64,000 bases of DNA from Physella acuta (GCF_028476545.1 NW_026731944.1:186001-250000); one strand, 5' to 3'. Counted from the first letter of the stretch, positions 23,633 to 34,886 are shown. Numbers and translations are program-made. Notes: generated by a model from the sequence alone, not told the origin.

Positions 23633-23967
23633 CCCAACAGATCCACATCGCTCCCCCCCCCCCCTCAGCTACCAATCATGAGGGCTAAAGCCTTTACTCA
23701 CGTCAACGATGGCGGCCATCTTTCTTCTGGGGGCCGGGGAAAAAAAAGACATTAATTACTTGACAATGTGGAGAGCGCTTTCTGTCTTTTTTTTTTAGCT
23801 CAGTCATTTATTTTAGCTCCGTCGTTTGTTTTAGCTCAGACAATTGTTTTGAAATGTGTTTCTTTCACACTAAGTCCATCCGAATATACTTTCGATATTA
23901 AGACGCACCCCCCCCCCCCCCAAAATTTAACCTAACACACACACAACTATCATCACACATTCACTTA

Positions 23968-24375
23968 GGGGTCTTCAAATAAATGACGTCACACTCGTAG
24001 CGGGGAGGGAGGTCCGTAATTTTGTGACGGTGTGTAATGAGGAGGGGGGGGGGTCAGTTGGTCTGGCGTCACACTTTTGCATTTTAAAAAAGCATTTTTT
24101 TTAACTAATTTTAGCCGCTTTTTCGCGTTTTACATAAATATTTTAATCAATTGTAATAGGAATTGATTAAGCACTCTATTGTTGGCAGAGTTTACACAAG
24201 ATTTTGGAAAAATATCGTATTTTAAGAAAAATTCAACTGGAATTTTTCTTGGGGGGGGGGGTTGAAGGCTGAGGTGTGACGTCATTTAGGGGGATGGGCG
24301 TGACGATGTGTGAAGGAGGGGAGGGGAGAGTTAAAAATCGTCAAGAAAAACGTGACGTCATTTATGGATGACCCC
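23968..24375. mobile_element. TIR element, family C (GGGGTC...GACGTCA ends)
   Basis: The left end GGGGTCTTCAAATAAATGAC (continuing GTCACAC) and the right end GTGACGTCATTTATGGATGA (continuing CCCC) are inverted repeats of about 26 bp. It is flanked by CTTA on both sides (23964-23967 and 24376-24379), a possible 4-bp target duplication. The interior is AT-rich with G runs and is non-coding. A related copy lies at 29070-29455. Confidence 0.65.
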
Positions 24376-24671
24376 CTTAACCTCCACCCTCGCTTCCCTT
24401 CCCCCCCCCCCCAATTTCATCAGGTCTTAAGTTAACACTAACGTTGAGTGGTCGGGCTATATAGCACAGATCCACTTAAACCAAAAGCATCCCGTTTGGA
24501 TCCCGGGTCAACCCAGCTCTAAGTTGTCATTGTCCCTCATATTGCGACAAAGCTTAGGTTCCGCCTGTTCTGCTTAGGTCATGCTTAGCTTAGCTCCTCC
24601 CTTGATCCTGTCTAAATTCTGCTTATTTCCTGTCTAGTTCCTGTCTAGTTCCCGTCTAGGTCCTGCCTAGC

Positions 24672-24852
24672 CAGTGTTTTTTCCAGAGTTTTTTCTCTGG
24701 GGAAGCACTTAATATTTTCGGGAGGGGGCGGTCAACATTTTCCTGGGGAGGAAGGGCGAACACTGGTAAAAGTATATATTTTCTATATGAATTCCATTTC
24801 GTTCGGGGGTGGGGGCGGTAGACTTTCCGAAAGATGCCTGGAAGAAACTCTG
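24672..24852. mobile_element. hAT-like MITE, family B
   Basis: CAGTGTTTTTTCCAG and CTGGAAGAAACTCTG ends, with the perfect 8-bp duplication TGCCTAGC (24664-24671 and 24853-24860). It is inserted in a short repeat of TCCTGTCTAGTTCCTG phrases. The orientation is opposite to the copy at 1771. Confidence 0.88.
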
Positions 24853-24860
24853 TGCCTAGC

Positions 24861-25489
24861 TCTTGTCTAGGACCTGTCTAGATCCTGCCCAGATTGTCCT
24901 GCTTGTTTTAGTTAGTTTTGATGTCACGCCCGTGGATGGTATCTCTATCCCCCCCCTTCCGCCTCTTAACACTGCTGGGGAGGACTATGTTAATCGACTG
25001 GCAAACTGCTACAACTGCCTGATAGTTTGAGGTTGTTGTTTTTTAGTTTTGGGTTGAATTTATAAGACTGCTGACTTTATGTTTGTGTTAACTTTATGAC
25101 TGGGTTGACTTTACGATTGTGATGACTTTATCATGAAGGTGATGAAGTTGACTTAATAATTGAGATGGCTCTGCAATTAAGATGATTTTACGATTATGTT
25201 GAATGTGTTGTCTTTTTTTCCTTAGGATTAAAATAGACTCGGGCCTTAAATTAAAAAATCTAAGAAAAACAAACCTTCAATGTACAGTTTACACACTGTC
25301 ATTGTTTTCTTTCTCGCAGAGCCCTAGCTAACGAGACAAAAAAACGAGAAAGAAAATGCCACTCCATCACAAAACAATTTAGCTCCCAGCCATTTTTTTT
25401 ATCACACAGTATTTTTTCTAACGCCTACCTCACCATCTGCTAGAGATCGAACTTTTTTTTCCCCCCTACCCAAAATTTACGACGATAAT
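24861..25489. other. Intergenic, nothing recognised
   Basis: Loose repeats of TTTATGATTGTGATGAC type at 25060-25200. The rest is unremarkable and no exon was identified. A short upstream PRDM8 coding exon could be hidden here but was not found. Confidence 0.4.
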
Positions 25490-25875
25490 CTGACACGAAG
25501 CCGACTCTGCCATCTCCCCCCACACATGAGATAGTCCGGCTAGCTGTAATCAATTCCAATTGACTCTATTAACGGGCAAACAGGTTTTTCATTCGGCGGG
25601 CCTTTGGCTTGCTGTTATTGGGTCCTACTTGAAATCACTTAGCTGGCTACAAAACATATTTTCGTCTCAGCCAGGCGTATGCGAGAGCGGCTGGCCTTTC
25701 TCAATCAGCTTAGCCGGAGACCCCCTTCTCGTGATGCGCTTGCCCCGGAAAATGAAGTGTGGAAAGAAATTACGGGTGGAGTGGGGCCTGATTGGTTTAG
25801 CCGAGTCACGTGAACCTTTTGGAAAGGGGGTAGATTGGTTTAGCCACCGGTCACGTGACCGACGGGGTTTATTAC
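25490..25875. promoter_or_regulatory. Complex island with a duplicated CCAAT plus E-box module
   Basis: GATTGGTTTAGCC (inverted CCAAT, 25790-25802) is followed by GTCACGTGA (E-box, 25805-25813). The same pair recurs 43-45 bp on: GATTGGTTTAGCC at 25833-25845 and GTCACGTGAC at 25850-25859. Upstream sequence (25550-25740) is complex and non-repetitive. CCAAT (NF-Y) and CACGTG (USF/MITF-type) sites often pair in promoters. It is 1.45 kb from the first visible PRDM8 exon, so a promoter or enhancer of that gene is possible. Confidence 0.4.
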
Positions 25876-25914
25876 TGTTAAAATAGGGGAGGGAGGCGGG
25901 GGGGGGGGGGGGAG

Positions 25915-26470
25915 ACACACGCTTGGTGGGACAGTTAAGTGGCTCTAGCATGATAGGACACACAGAAGTGACTTTAGCATGGTAGGACTCACAGCATGGT
26001 AGGACACACAAATGTGACACTAGCTTGGTAGGACACACAAAAGTGACTCTAGCATGATAGGACACACAGCATGGTAGGACACACAAATGTGACACTAGCT
26101 TGGTAGGACACACAAAAGTGACTCTAGCATGATAGGACACACAGCATGGTAGGACACACAAATGTGACACTAGCTTGGTAGGACACACACATGTGACTCT
26201 AGCATGATAGGACACACAGCATGGTAGGACACACAGCATAGTAGGACACACAAATGTGACACTAGTATGGTAGGACATCAATAGTGACTCTAGCATGATA
26301 GGACACACAGCATGGTAGGACACACAGCATAGTAGGACACACAAATGTGACACTAGCTTGGTAGGACATCAATAGTGACTCTAGCATAGTAGGATGTAAC
26401 AGTGACTCGAGCTTGCTGGACACAAAAGTGACTCTAGTGAGACGCACAAATGTGACTCTAGCTTAGCGGG
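25915..26470 (+). repeat. Minisatellite of TGGTAGGACACACA units with higher-order period
   Basis: Basic units of about 22-25 bp (GCATGGTAGGACACACA with AATGTGACACTAGCT or GTGACTCTAGC variants) group into larger repeats of about 70 bp that recur near-identically at 26000-26210. The long - strand frame (Cys/Val/Leu/Pro-rich) is a repeat artefact. Confidence 0.85.
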
Positions 26471-26689
26471 ACACCAAACACTAGCCTTGTTGAGCACCGA
26501 ATACCATCAGGGTCCTATTTTTTCCATACCCTATCGACCTTAGCATCCTAACCAATGAGCTACAATTTCAATAGAATTATCTGATCCTAGAGAATGCCAT
26601 AAAAATATGTTTCTGTATTCCATAAATCTTCAAGTTCTGTAGACAAAAAAAAATGTCTTTTCTTGAGCTTCGACAATTTGTGACAGCCA

Positions 26690-27290
26690 CTCATATTTAA
26701 ACTAAGCAAACCTACTATATGTTTTATTGTGTCACGTTTAAACTAGAAAAAATTACCAACGGCAGGTTTTTGTAACAGACACTCATATTAAGACTAAGAA
26801 AACCTATAACATGTAAACTTTAAAGAAAAATACAAATCGAAGTGCAACTCTCATTTAAATTTAAAAAACCTACTAACTATAGGTTTTAGTGTCAAACTTT
26901 ACATTAATTAAAACTAAGAAAACCCACCACATAAAAAGGGTCTATTGTGTCACTCACGTTAAAGCTAAAAAAAACCTACAAACTGTAGGTTTTTGTGTCA
27001 GACACAATGATTTAAACTAAAAAAAACCTACTACATGTAGGTTTTTGTATGATAGCCACTCACATTAATCTAAGAAAACCTACATGTAGGTTTTTATGTC
27101 ATTCATACTAACACAAGCAAACCTGCTAGGTTTTTGTGTGAACCACTCATGTGTAAACATCACAAACCTATTACAACCTACATGTTTTTGTGTGAACCAC
27201 TCATCTTTAAACCTCACAAACCTATTACAACCTACTAGGTTTTTGTGTGAACCACTCATGTGTAAACCTCACAAACCTATTACAACCTAC
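26690..27290 (+). repeat. Palindrome-bearing minisatellite abutting a PRDM8 exon
   Basis: About ten units of 55-65 bp, each with an inverted pair such as AAACCTAC...GTAGGTTT (for example AAACCTACATGTAGGTTT near 27076) linked by TTTGTGTGAACCACTCAT. The last unit ends at 27292, directly before the C/T-rich tract and AG that precede the exon at 27310. Confidence 0.85.
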
Positions 27291-27309
27291 AGCCCCCCCT
27301 CCCTCACAG

Positions 27310-30300
27310 AACTCTGGACCATGGGTGTGGTCACCATCACCGACATCGACTACGGTCAAATCTTCGGCCCCTTCCCAGCACACATCACTGACCCCGCCTA
27401 CGTCATCGGGATGTTGACCAATGACAAGCCGTCAAACGGAGCGGTCGTACGGGTAAGTCTGACGTCATCTTGTTTAATGACGTCATAAGTCTGTGTGTTG
27501 TGTCATGACATATTGGTGTCGTTCAGAATCAGTATAACTTCATGTTACTATATAACTGCTGGCGTCTTGTCGCTATATTTGTTGTCTTGTGTCTTGTTAG
27601 TGTCTTGTCTTATCATCATGGCATGTCTTCACGATGTTTGACATGTCACAAATGCTTGTCGTATGTCACCTACTGCCATCTTGCTAGTGCGTCATGTCAG
27701 CTTATAATGTCATAATTACCATTATCTACAATCATCAGTTTGTAATTTTCGATTTTTATTTTGCGCCATTAATTTTGTTTTTCACGTTCGTATAATTAAA
27801 CGGCGGAAGAAATTCGCATGTCAGAAATAGCAAACATGATATTTTTTAAACTGCTATTTGTCGTATTCAGTTTTAATTTTAGCCGTTTTCTTTACCAAAA
27901 AAAATATTTTTATTAAAAAAAACCACATTTTTTTTATAATCAAACCAAACTATTAACATCCTATCACCAGTATTTTTTTAGGCATTTAACTCCAAAGAAG
28001 GGGGGGGGGGAAGATTGCGGGCTGTAAAACCTTCCAGAGTTTCTTCCAGGGATCTCTTCGGGGGGGCGAAGCCCCCCCGAAAAATTTTTACCGCCCCCCC
28101 CCCCCCCCCGAACGAAATGAAATTTATATAATTTATATAGAAAATATATACTTTTAACAGTGTCCGCCCCCCCCCGAAGAAAGTTTACCGCCCCCCCCCC
28201 GAAGATTTCAAGTGCCCCCCCGGAGAAAAAAGTCTGGAAGAAACACTGAAACCTTCCGTGAAGGAGTTAAAACGTCCGGAAGGGGGTGGGGGGGGGGGGC
28301 ACTCATTAAAGTACATATTTTCTGCATAAATTATTTGTTTTCTATGTTGTTCGGGGTGGGAGCACCCCCTGAAAGACGCCTAAAATAAATCCTACCCATC
28401 ATACGTATCTAACATAATCGCTTACTACTTGAAAAGATAATAGAATAACTTTTTTTACGACGAAATCTTGACTGTTTCTTTAAAACCAAAAATACCATTT
28501 TTTTACTTACTATCAAATGCTAAACAAAGGACAAGAGGTTTAGTTTTACAAGCTTTTATTTAACTTGCTTCCTGTCTATCGTAATAAATCAAAAATGCCG
28601 AGCAAAATTTCGAGCACTTCTAACTTACCGATTCGTTTCAAACTTGGCACGTGTTTCAAGACCCGATAATAATGCAATTAAACATCAAATTTGACTTAAT
28701 TAGATGTCTAATTAATATTTTACGAATATTTTACAATTTTTTTACAGGTAGACACCCAAGATCGGTCGCCAGGTTTTTGTAGCGTCGACTGGTTGCCCTA
28801 TGTGTCTGTGGCGAGGGACGGTGACGAGCAGAACATGGAGGCGTATCCCAAAGATGGCGGCGTCTACTACAGAACGCTGAGGATAGTCAAGGCCGGGGAG
28901 GAGCTTCTCGTCTGGTACAGCAAGGATTTCACTCAGCTCTTAGGCGTACCGGAGCTGCAGACTAACTGTAAACGAGGTATTTATAGGTTGCATTCTTTTG
29001 GCGTTTTTTTTAAACAAAAAAAAAGTATCATGTAATTCTAAAATAGGTTTAAGGTGTCTTCTATTAACGATGTCACACTCCTAGCCTTGGGGGGGGGGGG
29101 GGGGGAATTATTTGACGATGTGGGACAAGAGGGTTGTTCGGAAAAATTATAAAAGTATGTAAGAAACTGAATTTTAGACATTATTTTGCATTTTTAAAAT
29201 GCTGTTTTTATAAATTGTAATAAAAAATAAATTGAATATATTCAATGTTGGTCCAGAAAAGAAAATATTTTACAGAGAAAACGATGCTTTAAATGTTTAA
29301 AAAAAAAAGCAATGTAGGCGGAAGATGGTACGTCATTTTAGATTTATAGGTCTGGCTTTTTGTAATGTGTAACAATGGAGAAGGGGGGGGGGGGTGTTTG
29401 AGGTAAAAAAATATCTTCAAAAGCGTGACGTAATTTATGAATGGCCCCTGCAGTAGTTCCTTTCGAAGTACAATGCATTTTTAAAACCAAGAAGTTAGCC
29501 TATAAATAGAAGAGTTACGATTGTTGAAAGAAGTCGCCCATCATCCGATGTCGCACCTACAGCGTCACAACCTCCCCACCTCCCACAGATAGCCTCTACC
29601 TCCCTACCTCTCATAAATCTCCCGCTAACAGTTTCTTTCAGGCATCGGAAGAACGTCGACCCCCCCCCCCCCCCCCCGTCACACACACGCCCTTCCCTCA
29701 CCCCCTAAATGAAATAGAATGTATAGAGATAATATATACTTTTAACCAGTCCCCCCCCCCACCCAGAAGAAAAAATTATGAAAGAAACACTGCCCCACTA
29801 ACCGTCTCTTTCTCCTTTTCTTTCCCAGACGACGAGCAGTTCATCTGCTCACACTGCGGGGAGATGTTTGACTTCCCCTACCCGCTCAGGGCTCACCTCA
29901 AGTTCAAGTGCACGTTCACCGCCGACGATCTCAAACTCTCCCGAATTTTACCGGCGTCGCCGAAAATAAACGGAAACACAATCTACAGCAGGATAGCGAA
30001 AGTAGCTGAAGAAATGGGAAACCCCGAAGATCACGAACATAAACTGGCGTACCTGAACAACAATAACAACAACAATGGCGTGGTTTCGCTTTTCCATAAA
30101 AGAGCATACATCGGTGAGATGACGGGGGACGAGCCTTTCCCCAAAAAACAGGCCATTGATATCGAGAGGAAGAAAAAAGATTCCGTCATCACCCACTCCA
30201 TCGAGAACTTGAGTAAAAGTCACGTGAGCAGGCTCAAGGACGAGACGCCGCGCGACCAGGGCCTGGAGTCCCACTCGGAGAGCATGAGCGCCTTCAGAAA

Positions 30301-30480
30301 AGTCGAGAAGCTTCAAACGACCTTGACATTCGCAGCCCAGTCGCCCTCCTCCCCGCCCGTCTCCCCCACGCGTCTCCCCGACCCCTCCCCCACTTCCAGA
30401 TCGCAACCCAGCGAACCGTGTTCTTCTTCCATGCCGCCCCCTCCCCGCCCCCCAGTTAAAACCATCTCGTCACCCATGTC

Positions 30481-30523
<43 letters not shown>

Positions 30524-32571
30524 CACGCCGAATCCCCACGGGGGTCTGTCATGGGGCTGTACATGCCACGCCTACAAATGATCCCTCCGACGTCATCTCT
30601 CGGGGTCTCCAGCAGCTCTCTCATCGGCACCTCCCGGGGGATCCCCCTCCCGCACTCGGCATTCCCCGACCAGATCCCCCCGGGTCTGCTAGAAATGTGC
30701 CGGGCCACCATCCCCACCGTCGGGCCGCTGACCGAATCCTTCGCCGCCAACATCAGAAACAGCGAGTCCTTGGCCAAGCAGGCCCTGTTCGCCGACAGAC
30801 ACATCTCCACGCTCGGCTTCCTCAAGAGCACGAACCCCATGGTGGAGAAGCTGCTTCAGAGTACGAACCCCACCATCTTGTCCTCCCCTATGAACGCTCT
30901 AAACCTGTCGCAGAACTGGTGCGCCAAGTGCAACGCGACCTTCCGTATGACATCAGACCTGGTCTATCACATGAGGTCAGTAGGAGCATTGGTCTCTATT
31001 TAAAAAAAAAACTCTTCAACAAGATATATTTTAGGCTAACGACAATTATTTAAGTATTATGTTTAAGATTTGGGCAGAGTTTCTTCCAGGCATCTTGGGG
31101 GGGGGGGGGAGGCGCTCCGTCCCCGTCCCCCGAAGAAAGTTTACCGCCCCCCCCCCCCCCCGGAGGAAATGAAATTTATATAGAAAATATATACTTTTAA
31201 CAGTGTCCGCCCCCCCCCTCCCGAAGAAAGTCTACCGCCCCGCCCCCCGCCCCCCCCCCCCCCCCGGAGAAAAAAGTCTGGAAGAAACACTGGATTTGGG
31301 ATGGTGTGGTCAAATGGTAGAGAATTAGGCTGTTAACGAAGGTCTCGAGTTCGGATCCCGGTTCGGACCAGTGACTGTAGTACGTCCCTGAGTCAGCCCA
31401 GCTATGATGAGTACCTAACATACGTTGGGGAAAGTAAAGGCAGCTGATTATTGTGCTGGCCACACCATCCATACATATGCTGAAGTAAAAAAAAAACATC
31501 TACCCAATGGATCTAAAGGAATCTTTATTTTTTTTTATCTTTAAGATTAGATAAGCAATGTTGATGTCGATATTCTTAAAATAATCGGTGTTGCGAAAAT
31601 TAAGGGGAAAAAATAATTATTATATTTGGCTTGAAATTGGTTTGTGACGTAACTTTTAAATGTAGATTTAAGATATAAGACATAACTGCTCCGGTTGTTA
31701 GACATGATTTACATAACGGTTTTAAAAACCAAGTTAGTGTACGCAAAGAGCGTGTATACTCCTGTACACTTAACAACAGACTGTAATGGCTGCATAAAAC
31801 ATGCTTAAAATAACTAGCGAGACGTACACCATATTGTCGAATTAATAACTGAAATAATTACACATGCGTGTCGATTAGTAAGTGGTGTCTTTTGTCATCA
31901 CAAATATCTACTTGTCAATTGTTGACTATAGGGTCTGCTTGACATTCTGGGTTAATCAGCTCTATTGAGTACCCAGTTGGGTTTGGGAAAGTAAAGAAAG
32001 TTTTGAAATTGGCATACCAAAGCAAAACAAGATGAACTCTACTTCAGGAGTATTATGAGATTGTGAGGGTTTTGTAAAAATTATGTTAGCCCTACAGTTT
32101 GGTTGGGTGGTTTGCATTTTTACGAAAACAAAATACAAAAGTTTTGCAAAGCTAAATTATAATAGGTCTAATTTTAAATCTATTTACACACTTCTGATTG
32201 GTCGAATAGGAAAAGTCATGTGCCAGAAACAATCATTTAAGTAAAAAAAATTATATATAATGAAAATAATAAAATAATTAGATAAACAATGCCCAAATTA
32301 TGATTATAATATAATAATAAAACCAATCGAGTTCCTGTAGCACTTTTAATCAGAAGCAAACTATCGATTTTACCGCGCGGACACCGCGCGTGATTGAATT
32401 AAGCGCCTCCTGCTGCCACTTCTAACGAGGCAACTATTTTTCAGATCTCACCACAAGCGAGAGTTCGACCCCATGAAACGGAAGCGCGAGGAGAAACTCA
32501 AGTGTAACATTTGTCACGAGGCGTTCCGCGAGCGACATCATCTCACGCGCCACATGTCGTCCCATGCGTGA
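27310..32571 (+). CDS. PRDM8: PRDM8-like PR-domain zinc-finger protein (5' end not found)
   Basis: The coding exons I place are 27310-27452, 28748-28976, 29829-30975 and 32445-32571 (TGA). All have AG/GT borders and matching phase (2, 0, 1, 2), giving about 547 residues. Exons 1-2 encode the PR (SET-like) domain: QIFGPF, VDTQDRSPGFCSVDWLPYV, EQNMEAYPKDG, LLVWYSKDFTQLL. Exon 3 opens with a C2HC finger (CSHCGEMF...HLKFKC). A low-complexity middle has about 7 Asn and a 15-Ser run. Two C2H2 fingers close the protein: CAKCNATFRMTSDLVYHMRSHH, split by the last intron, and CNICHEAFRERHHLTRHMSSH. This layout and the finger sequences match vertebrate PRDM8, a nuclear repressor and H3K9 methylation factor acting with bHLHE22 in neurons. 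The vertebrate N-terminus has about 20-30 more residues, so at least one upstream exon is missing. An ATG at 27321 is in frame but starts inside the domain. Confidence 0.9.
28035..28248. mobile_element. hAT-like MITE, family B, in PRDM8 intron
   Basis: CAGAGTTTCTTCCAGG and CTGGAAGAAACACTG ends, with the perfect 8-bp duplication AAACCTTC (28027-28034 and 28249-28256). It is very similar to the copy at 1771-2005, so both are recent. A decayed relative (TTCGGGGTGGGAGCACCCCC, GAAAGACGCC) follows to about 28395. Confidence 0.92.
29070..29455. mobile_element. TIR element, family C relative, in PRDM8 intron
   Basis: The right part AAAAGCGTGACGTAATTTATGAATGGCCCC and left part TCTATTAACGATGTCACACTCC match the ends of the 23968 element, with the same TTTGACGATGTGGGAC and TGTAATGTGTAACAATGG phrases beside G runs. 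The ends are decayed and no clear target duplication was seen. Confidence 0.55.
29629..29792. mobile_element. hAT-like MITE, family B, decayed, 36 bp before a PRDM8 exon
   Basis: CAGTTTCTTTCAGGCATCGG and ATGAAAGAAACACTG ends surround two C runs and the ATAATATATACTTTTAACCAG core. The flanks CCCGCTAA and CCCCACTAA are only similar, so the target duplication is eroded. Its right end is 36 bp from the acceptor of the exon at 29829; the polypyrimidine tract lies just outside it. Confidence 0.75.
30482..30520 (+). repeat. (TCA)13 microsatellite coding for poly-Ser
   Basis: Thirteen uninterrupted TCA codons preceded by TCT and followed by TCC give a 15-Ser run inside PRDM8 exon 3. The pure codon repeat predicts length variation between alleles. 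The opposite strand shows a poly-Asp shadow. Confidence 0.9.
31075..31292. mobile_element. hAT-like MITE, family B, in last PRDM8 intron
   Basis: CAGAGTTTCTTCCAGGC and CTGGAAGAAACACTG ends, with the perfect 8-bp duplication GATTTGGG (31067-31074 and 31293-31300). It sits exactly at the head of a SINE that continues at 31301, so it probably inserted into that SINE's 5' flank. Confidence 0.92.
31293..31525 (+). mobile_element. tRNA-derived SINE, family 1
   Basis: ATGGTGTGGTCAAATGGTAG (A box region), GAGTTCGGATCCCGGTTCGG (B box), the body GTACCTAACATACGTTGGGG, and CACACCATCCATACATATGC. The 3' tail is partly lost in A runs. Another decayed fragment of the same family is visible near 31930-32045. 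Confidence 0.75.
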
Positions 32572-33060
32572 CTGCTGACAGATGGATGACGTCACTCCCT
32601 GTGCCAAAAAGTTTTAAAGTGTAGCGTGAAATTATCACTGTGCCAAAAAGTTTTAAAGAGGGTTATGTAATCTCGCAATATAGTGCCGGAAATTATCCGG
32701 TAATATTTGTTGAGTTTCCTAAACATTTAACTTTATTACGTACGGTAAACCATACATTTGACTACTGAAATACGAGTCACCATACATTTGACAACTGAAA
32801 TACAATGTCGAGTGGGTTATCTCCCAGTATAGCGTCGGAAATTATTGGGTAATTTTTGTTAAGTTTCGTCAACATTAAGTATTGTAAACCATAGTTTATT
32901 TGACCGTTGAAATGTAAAGCCTAGTGTACAAAATTAATGTTTTAACTTCATTTCAAGTTTAATCAGCATAATAAGTAAACAGGCATAAAAACGGCGTGCA
33001 GAAGATTAGCAATATTTAGTAGCTTTAAATAATGAAGTCAAGTGTGTAAGTAATGCGGGG
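32572..33060. other. PRDM8 3' flank / probable 3' UTR
   Basis: Two direct repeats: GTGCCAAAAAGTTTTAAAG (32600 and 32640) and a longer phrase around TATAGYGYCGGAAATTATYS (about 32670 and 32825). No AATAAA was found close by, so the 3' end is uncertain. Confidence 0.4.
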
Positions 33061-33067
33061 GTTTGTT

Positions 33068-33323
33068 CAGAGGCGTAGCGACCCTCCCGGCGCCCGGCGA
33101 CAAGCTTTTCGATTTGCCCCCCCCCCCCCCCCCTCAAGATTTCGATTTGCACCCCCCTCAAGATTTTGATTTGCGCCCCCCCCCCCCCTCAAACTTTCGA
33201 TTTGCACCCCCCTCAACCTTTCAATTTATTTTTCCAACCCATTTTGGCGCCCCCTAAGGTCGGCGCCCGGGGACATATGTCCCACCCCGCCCCCCCCCCC
33301 CCCCCCCCCTCGCTACGCTACTG
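33068..33323. mobile_element. hAT-like MITE, family A
   Basis: CAGAGGCGTAGCG and CGCTACGCTACTG ends, with the perfect 8-bp duplication GGTTTGTT (33060-33067 and 33324-33331). The interior has C runs joined by TCAAGATTTCGATTTGC and TCAAACTTTCGATTTGC. Confidence 0.9.
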
Positions 33324-33331
33324 GGTTTGTT

Positions 33332-33780
33332 TTAAAAGAAACACATGTAAAAACTTGAAGATTTGCAACTATTCGTAAAAAGATCATTATTAAAATAGTG
33401 AATGATGACTAGAACAGTATTTAGTAGCAGCAATAATTATCAATTAAACACTACAGAAAGTTGGCCTTTCAAAACGTTTAGCAAAACAGTATTTAACATG
33501 CAACTAAAAGTAATATATCCAAATTTGTGAACACTTTTTAAATAGATGGCGCCAGATAAAATATGGTTTACAGTACTTCCGGCTTCCGCCAATGTTTCTA
33601 CTGTTTTTGTTTTTTGTTTATTTTAACAATTTTTACTGCTAAACTATTCCAGAATAATATTCCAACGCTACATTATGAGATTACCAAGGGTCATTATTTA
33701 ACAGAAAGTAAAGCGTTGTAGACTGTAGATTATAAACTTTTGGGTTGTTGTTTTTTTAAATCGTTGACTTCAGCAAAAGA
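33332..33780. other. Intergenic, nothing recognised
   Basis: AT-rich, no exon and no known repeat. Confidence 0.4.
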
Positions 33781-34285
33781 CAATCAGTGTGCATACATGA
33801 TGTTTGCATTTGTACATACATGGATATGTACATGGATATGTACACAAAGGATGTGAGTGTACATAAAGGAGTGTAAATGTACAAGAGTGTGCACAACACA
33901 TGTGTGTCGTTGTACGCAAAAAAAATTGTTTTGTGTGTACACAAGAAAAGTGTGTACAGTGTACACAATAAATGTGTGTGATTGTTCTAAATAGATGTGT
34001 TACTGTACACGAACAATGTTTTTTGAGCGTACACAACGAATGTGTATGCGATAGAAGTATTGATTGTAATTATGCACAAAAAATCGTTTGAGTGTACATA
34101 AAGAATGTGTGTACTTTAATGATGTGTGTGATTGAACTCAATAGATGTATGATTATGCCAAAGGAAATGTGTTTGTAGTCACAACCAAACGTCTGCTTGT
34201 TCATAAAATTTACGTGTAAGAAGTGTTCACGAGGAATTTTTTTCAAAACACTCTCGTTAGATGAACGTTTATACAAAACTTCACT
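33781..34285 (+). repeat. Degenerate minisatellite (GTGTACATAAAGGAGTGT type)
   Basis: Irregular units of 25-35 bp containing GTGTACACAA and AATGTGTGTGATTG. Cys/Thr/His-rich - strand frames come from the repeat. Confidence 0.65.
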
Positions 34286-34289
34286 GAGG

Positions 34290-34570
34290 CGCTATGGAAA
34301 TGTATGATTATTTAGCAAGTGGAATGTATGATTATTTAGCGAGGGAAATGTATGATTATTTAGCTAGGGGAATGTATGATTATTTAGCGAGGGAAATGTA
34401 TGATTATTTAGCTAGTGGAATGTATGATTATTTAGCGAGGGAAATGTATGATTATTTAGCTAGGGGAATGTATTATTATTTAGCTAGGGGAATGTATGAT
34501 TATTTAGCTAGTGGAATGTATGATTATTTAACAAGGGGAATGTATGATTATTTATTTAGTTATGTAGCTG
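34290..34570 (+). repeat. Minisatellite, 24-bp unit (ATGTATGATTATTTAGCKAG)
   Basis: Eleven units of 24 bp. Because 24 is a multiple of three and the unit has no in-frame stop, it leaves a 98-codon open frame of Met-Tyr-Asp-Tyr-Leu-Ala repeats. It lacks any other sign of being a gene. Confidence 0.85.
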
Positions 34571-34746
34571 CACGAGGTATATTCGTATGATTATGTATGA
34601 ATGTGTTTTTATAAAACGATGTGTATGATTATTTCTATGAGTGCGTGGTTTCAGAGAAACATATGCCCATAAGATATGTACTTAAAAACATGTTTATGTG
34701 ATCATGCAAAGAAATGTGTAGGGTTCTGATTACATAACATCAAGAG

Positions 34747-34886
34747 CTTATTTCAGGTATCTCTTCGAAACATGTCCACCCACGAAATGGAATTTATATA
34801 GAAAATATATAGGCCTATTTTTACCACCACCCCCCCCCCCCCCCCCACAAACACACACGAAGAAAACCGCCTGAAAAACTCTGCAA
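34747..34886. mobile_element. hAT-like MITE, family B, decayed
   Basis: The AGGTATCTCTTCGAAAC left part, the core ATTTATATAGAAAATATATA, a C run and the right end GCCTGAAAAACTCTG. Target duplication not clear. Confidence 0.65.

Noticed and set aside
25667-26353. 228-codon Cys/Val/Leu-rich - strand frame
   Set aside because: Mostly the GGTAGGACACACA minisatellite; no other support.
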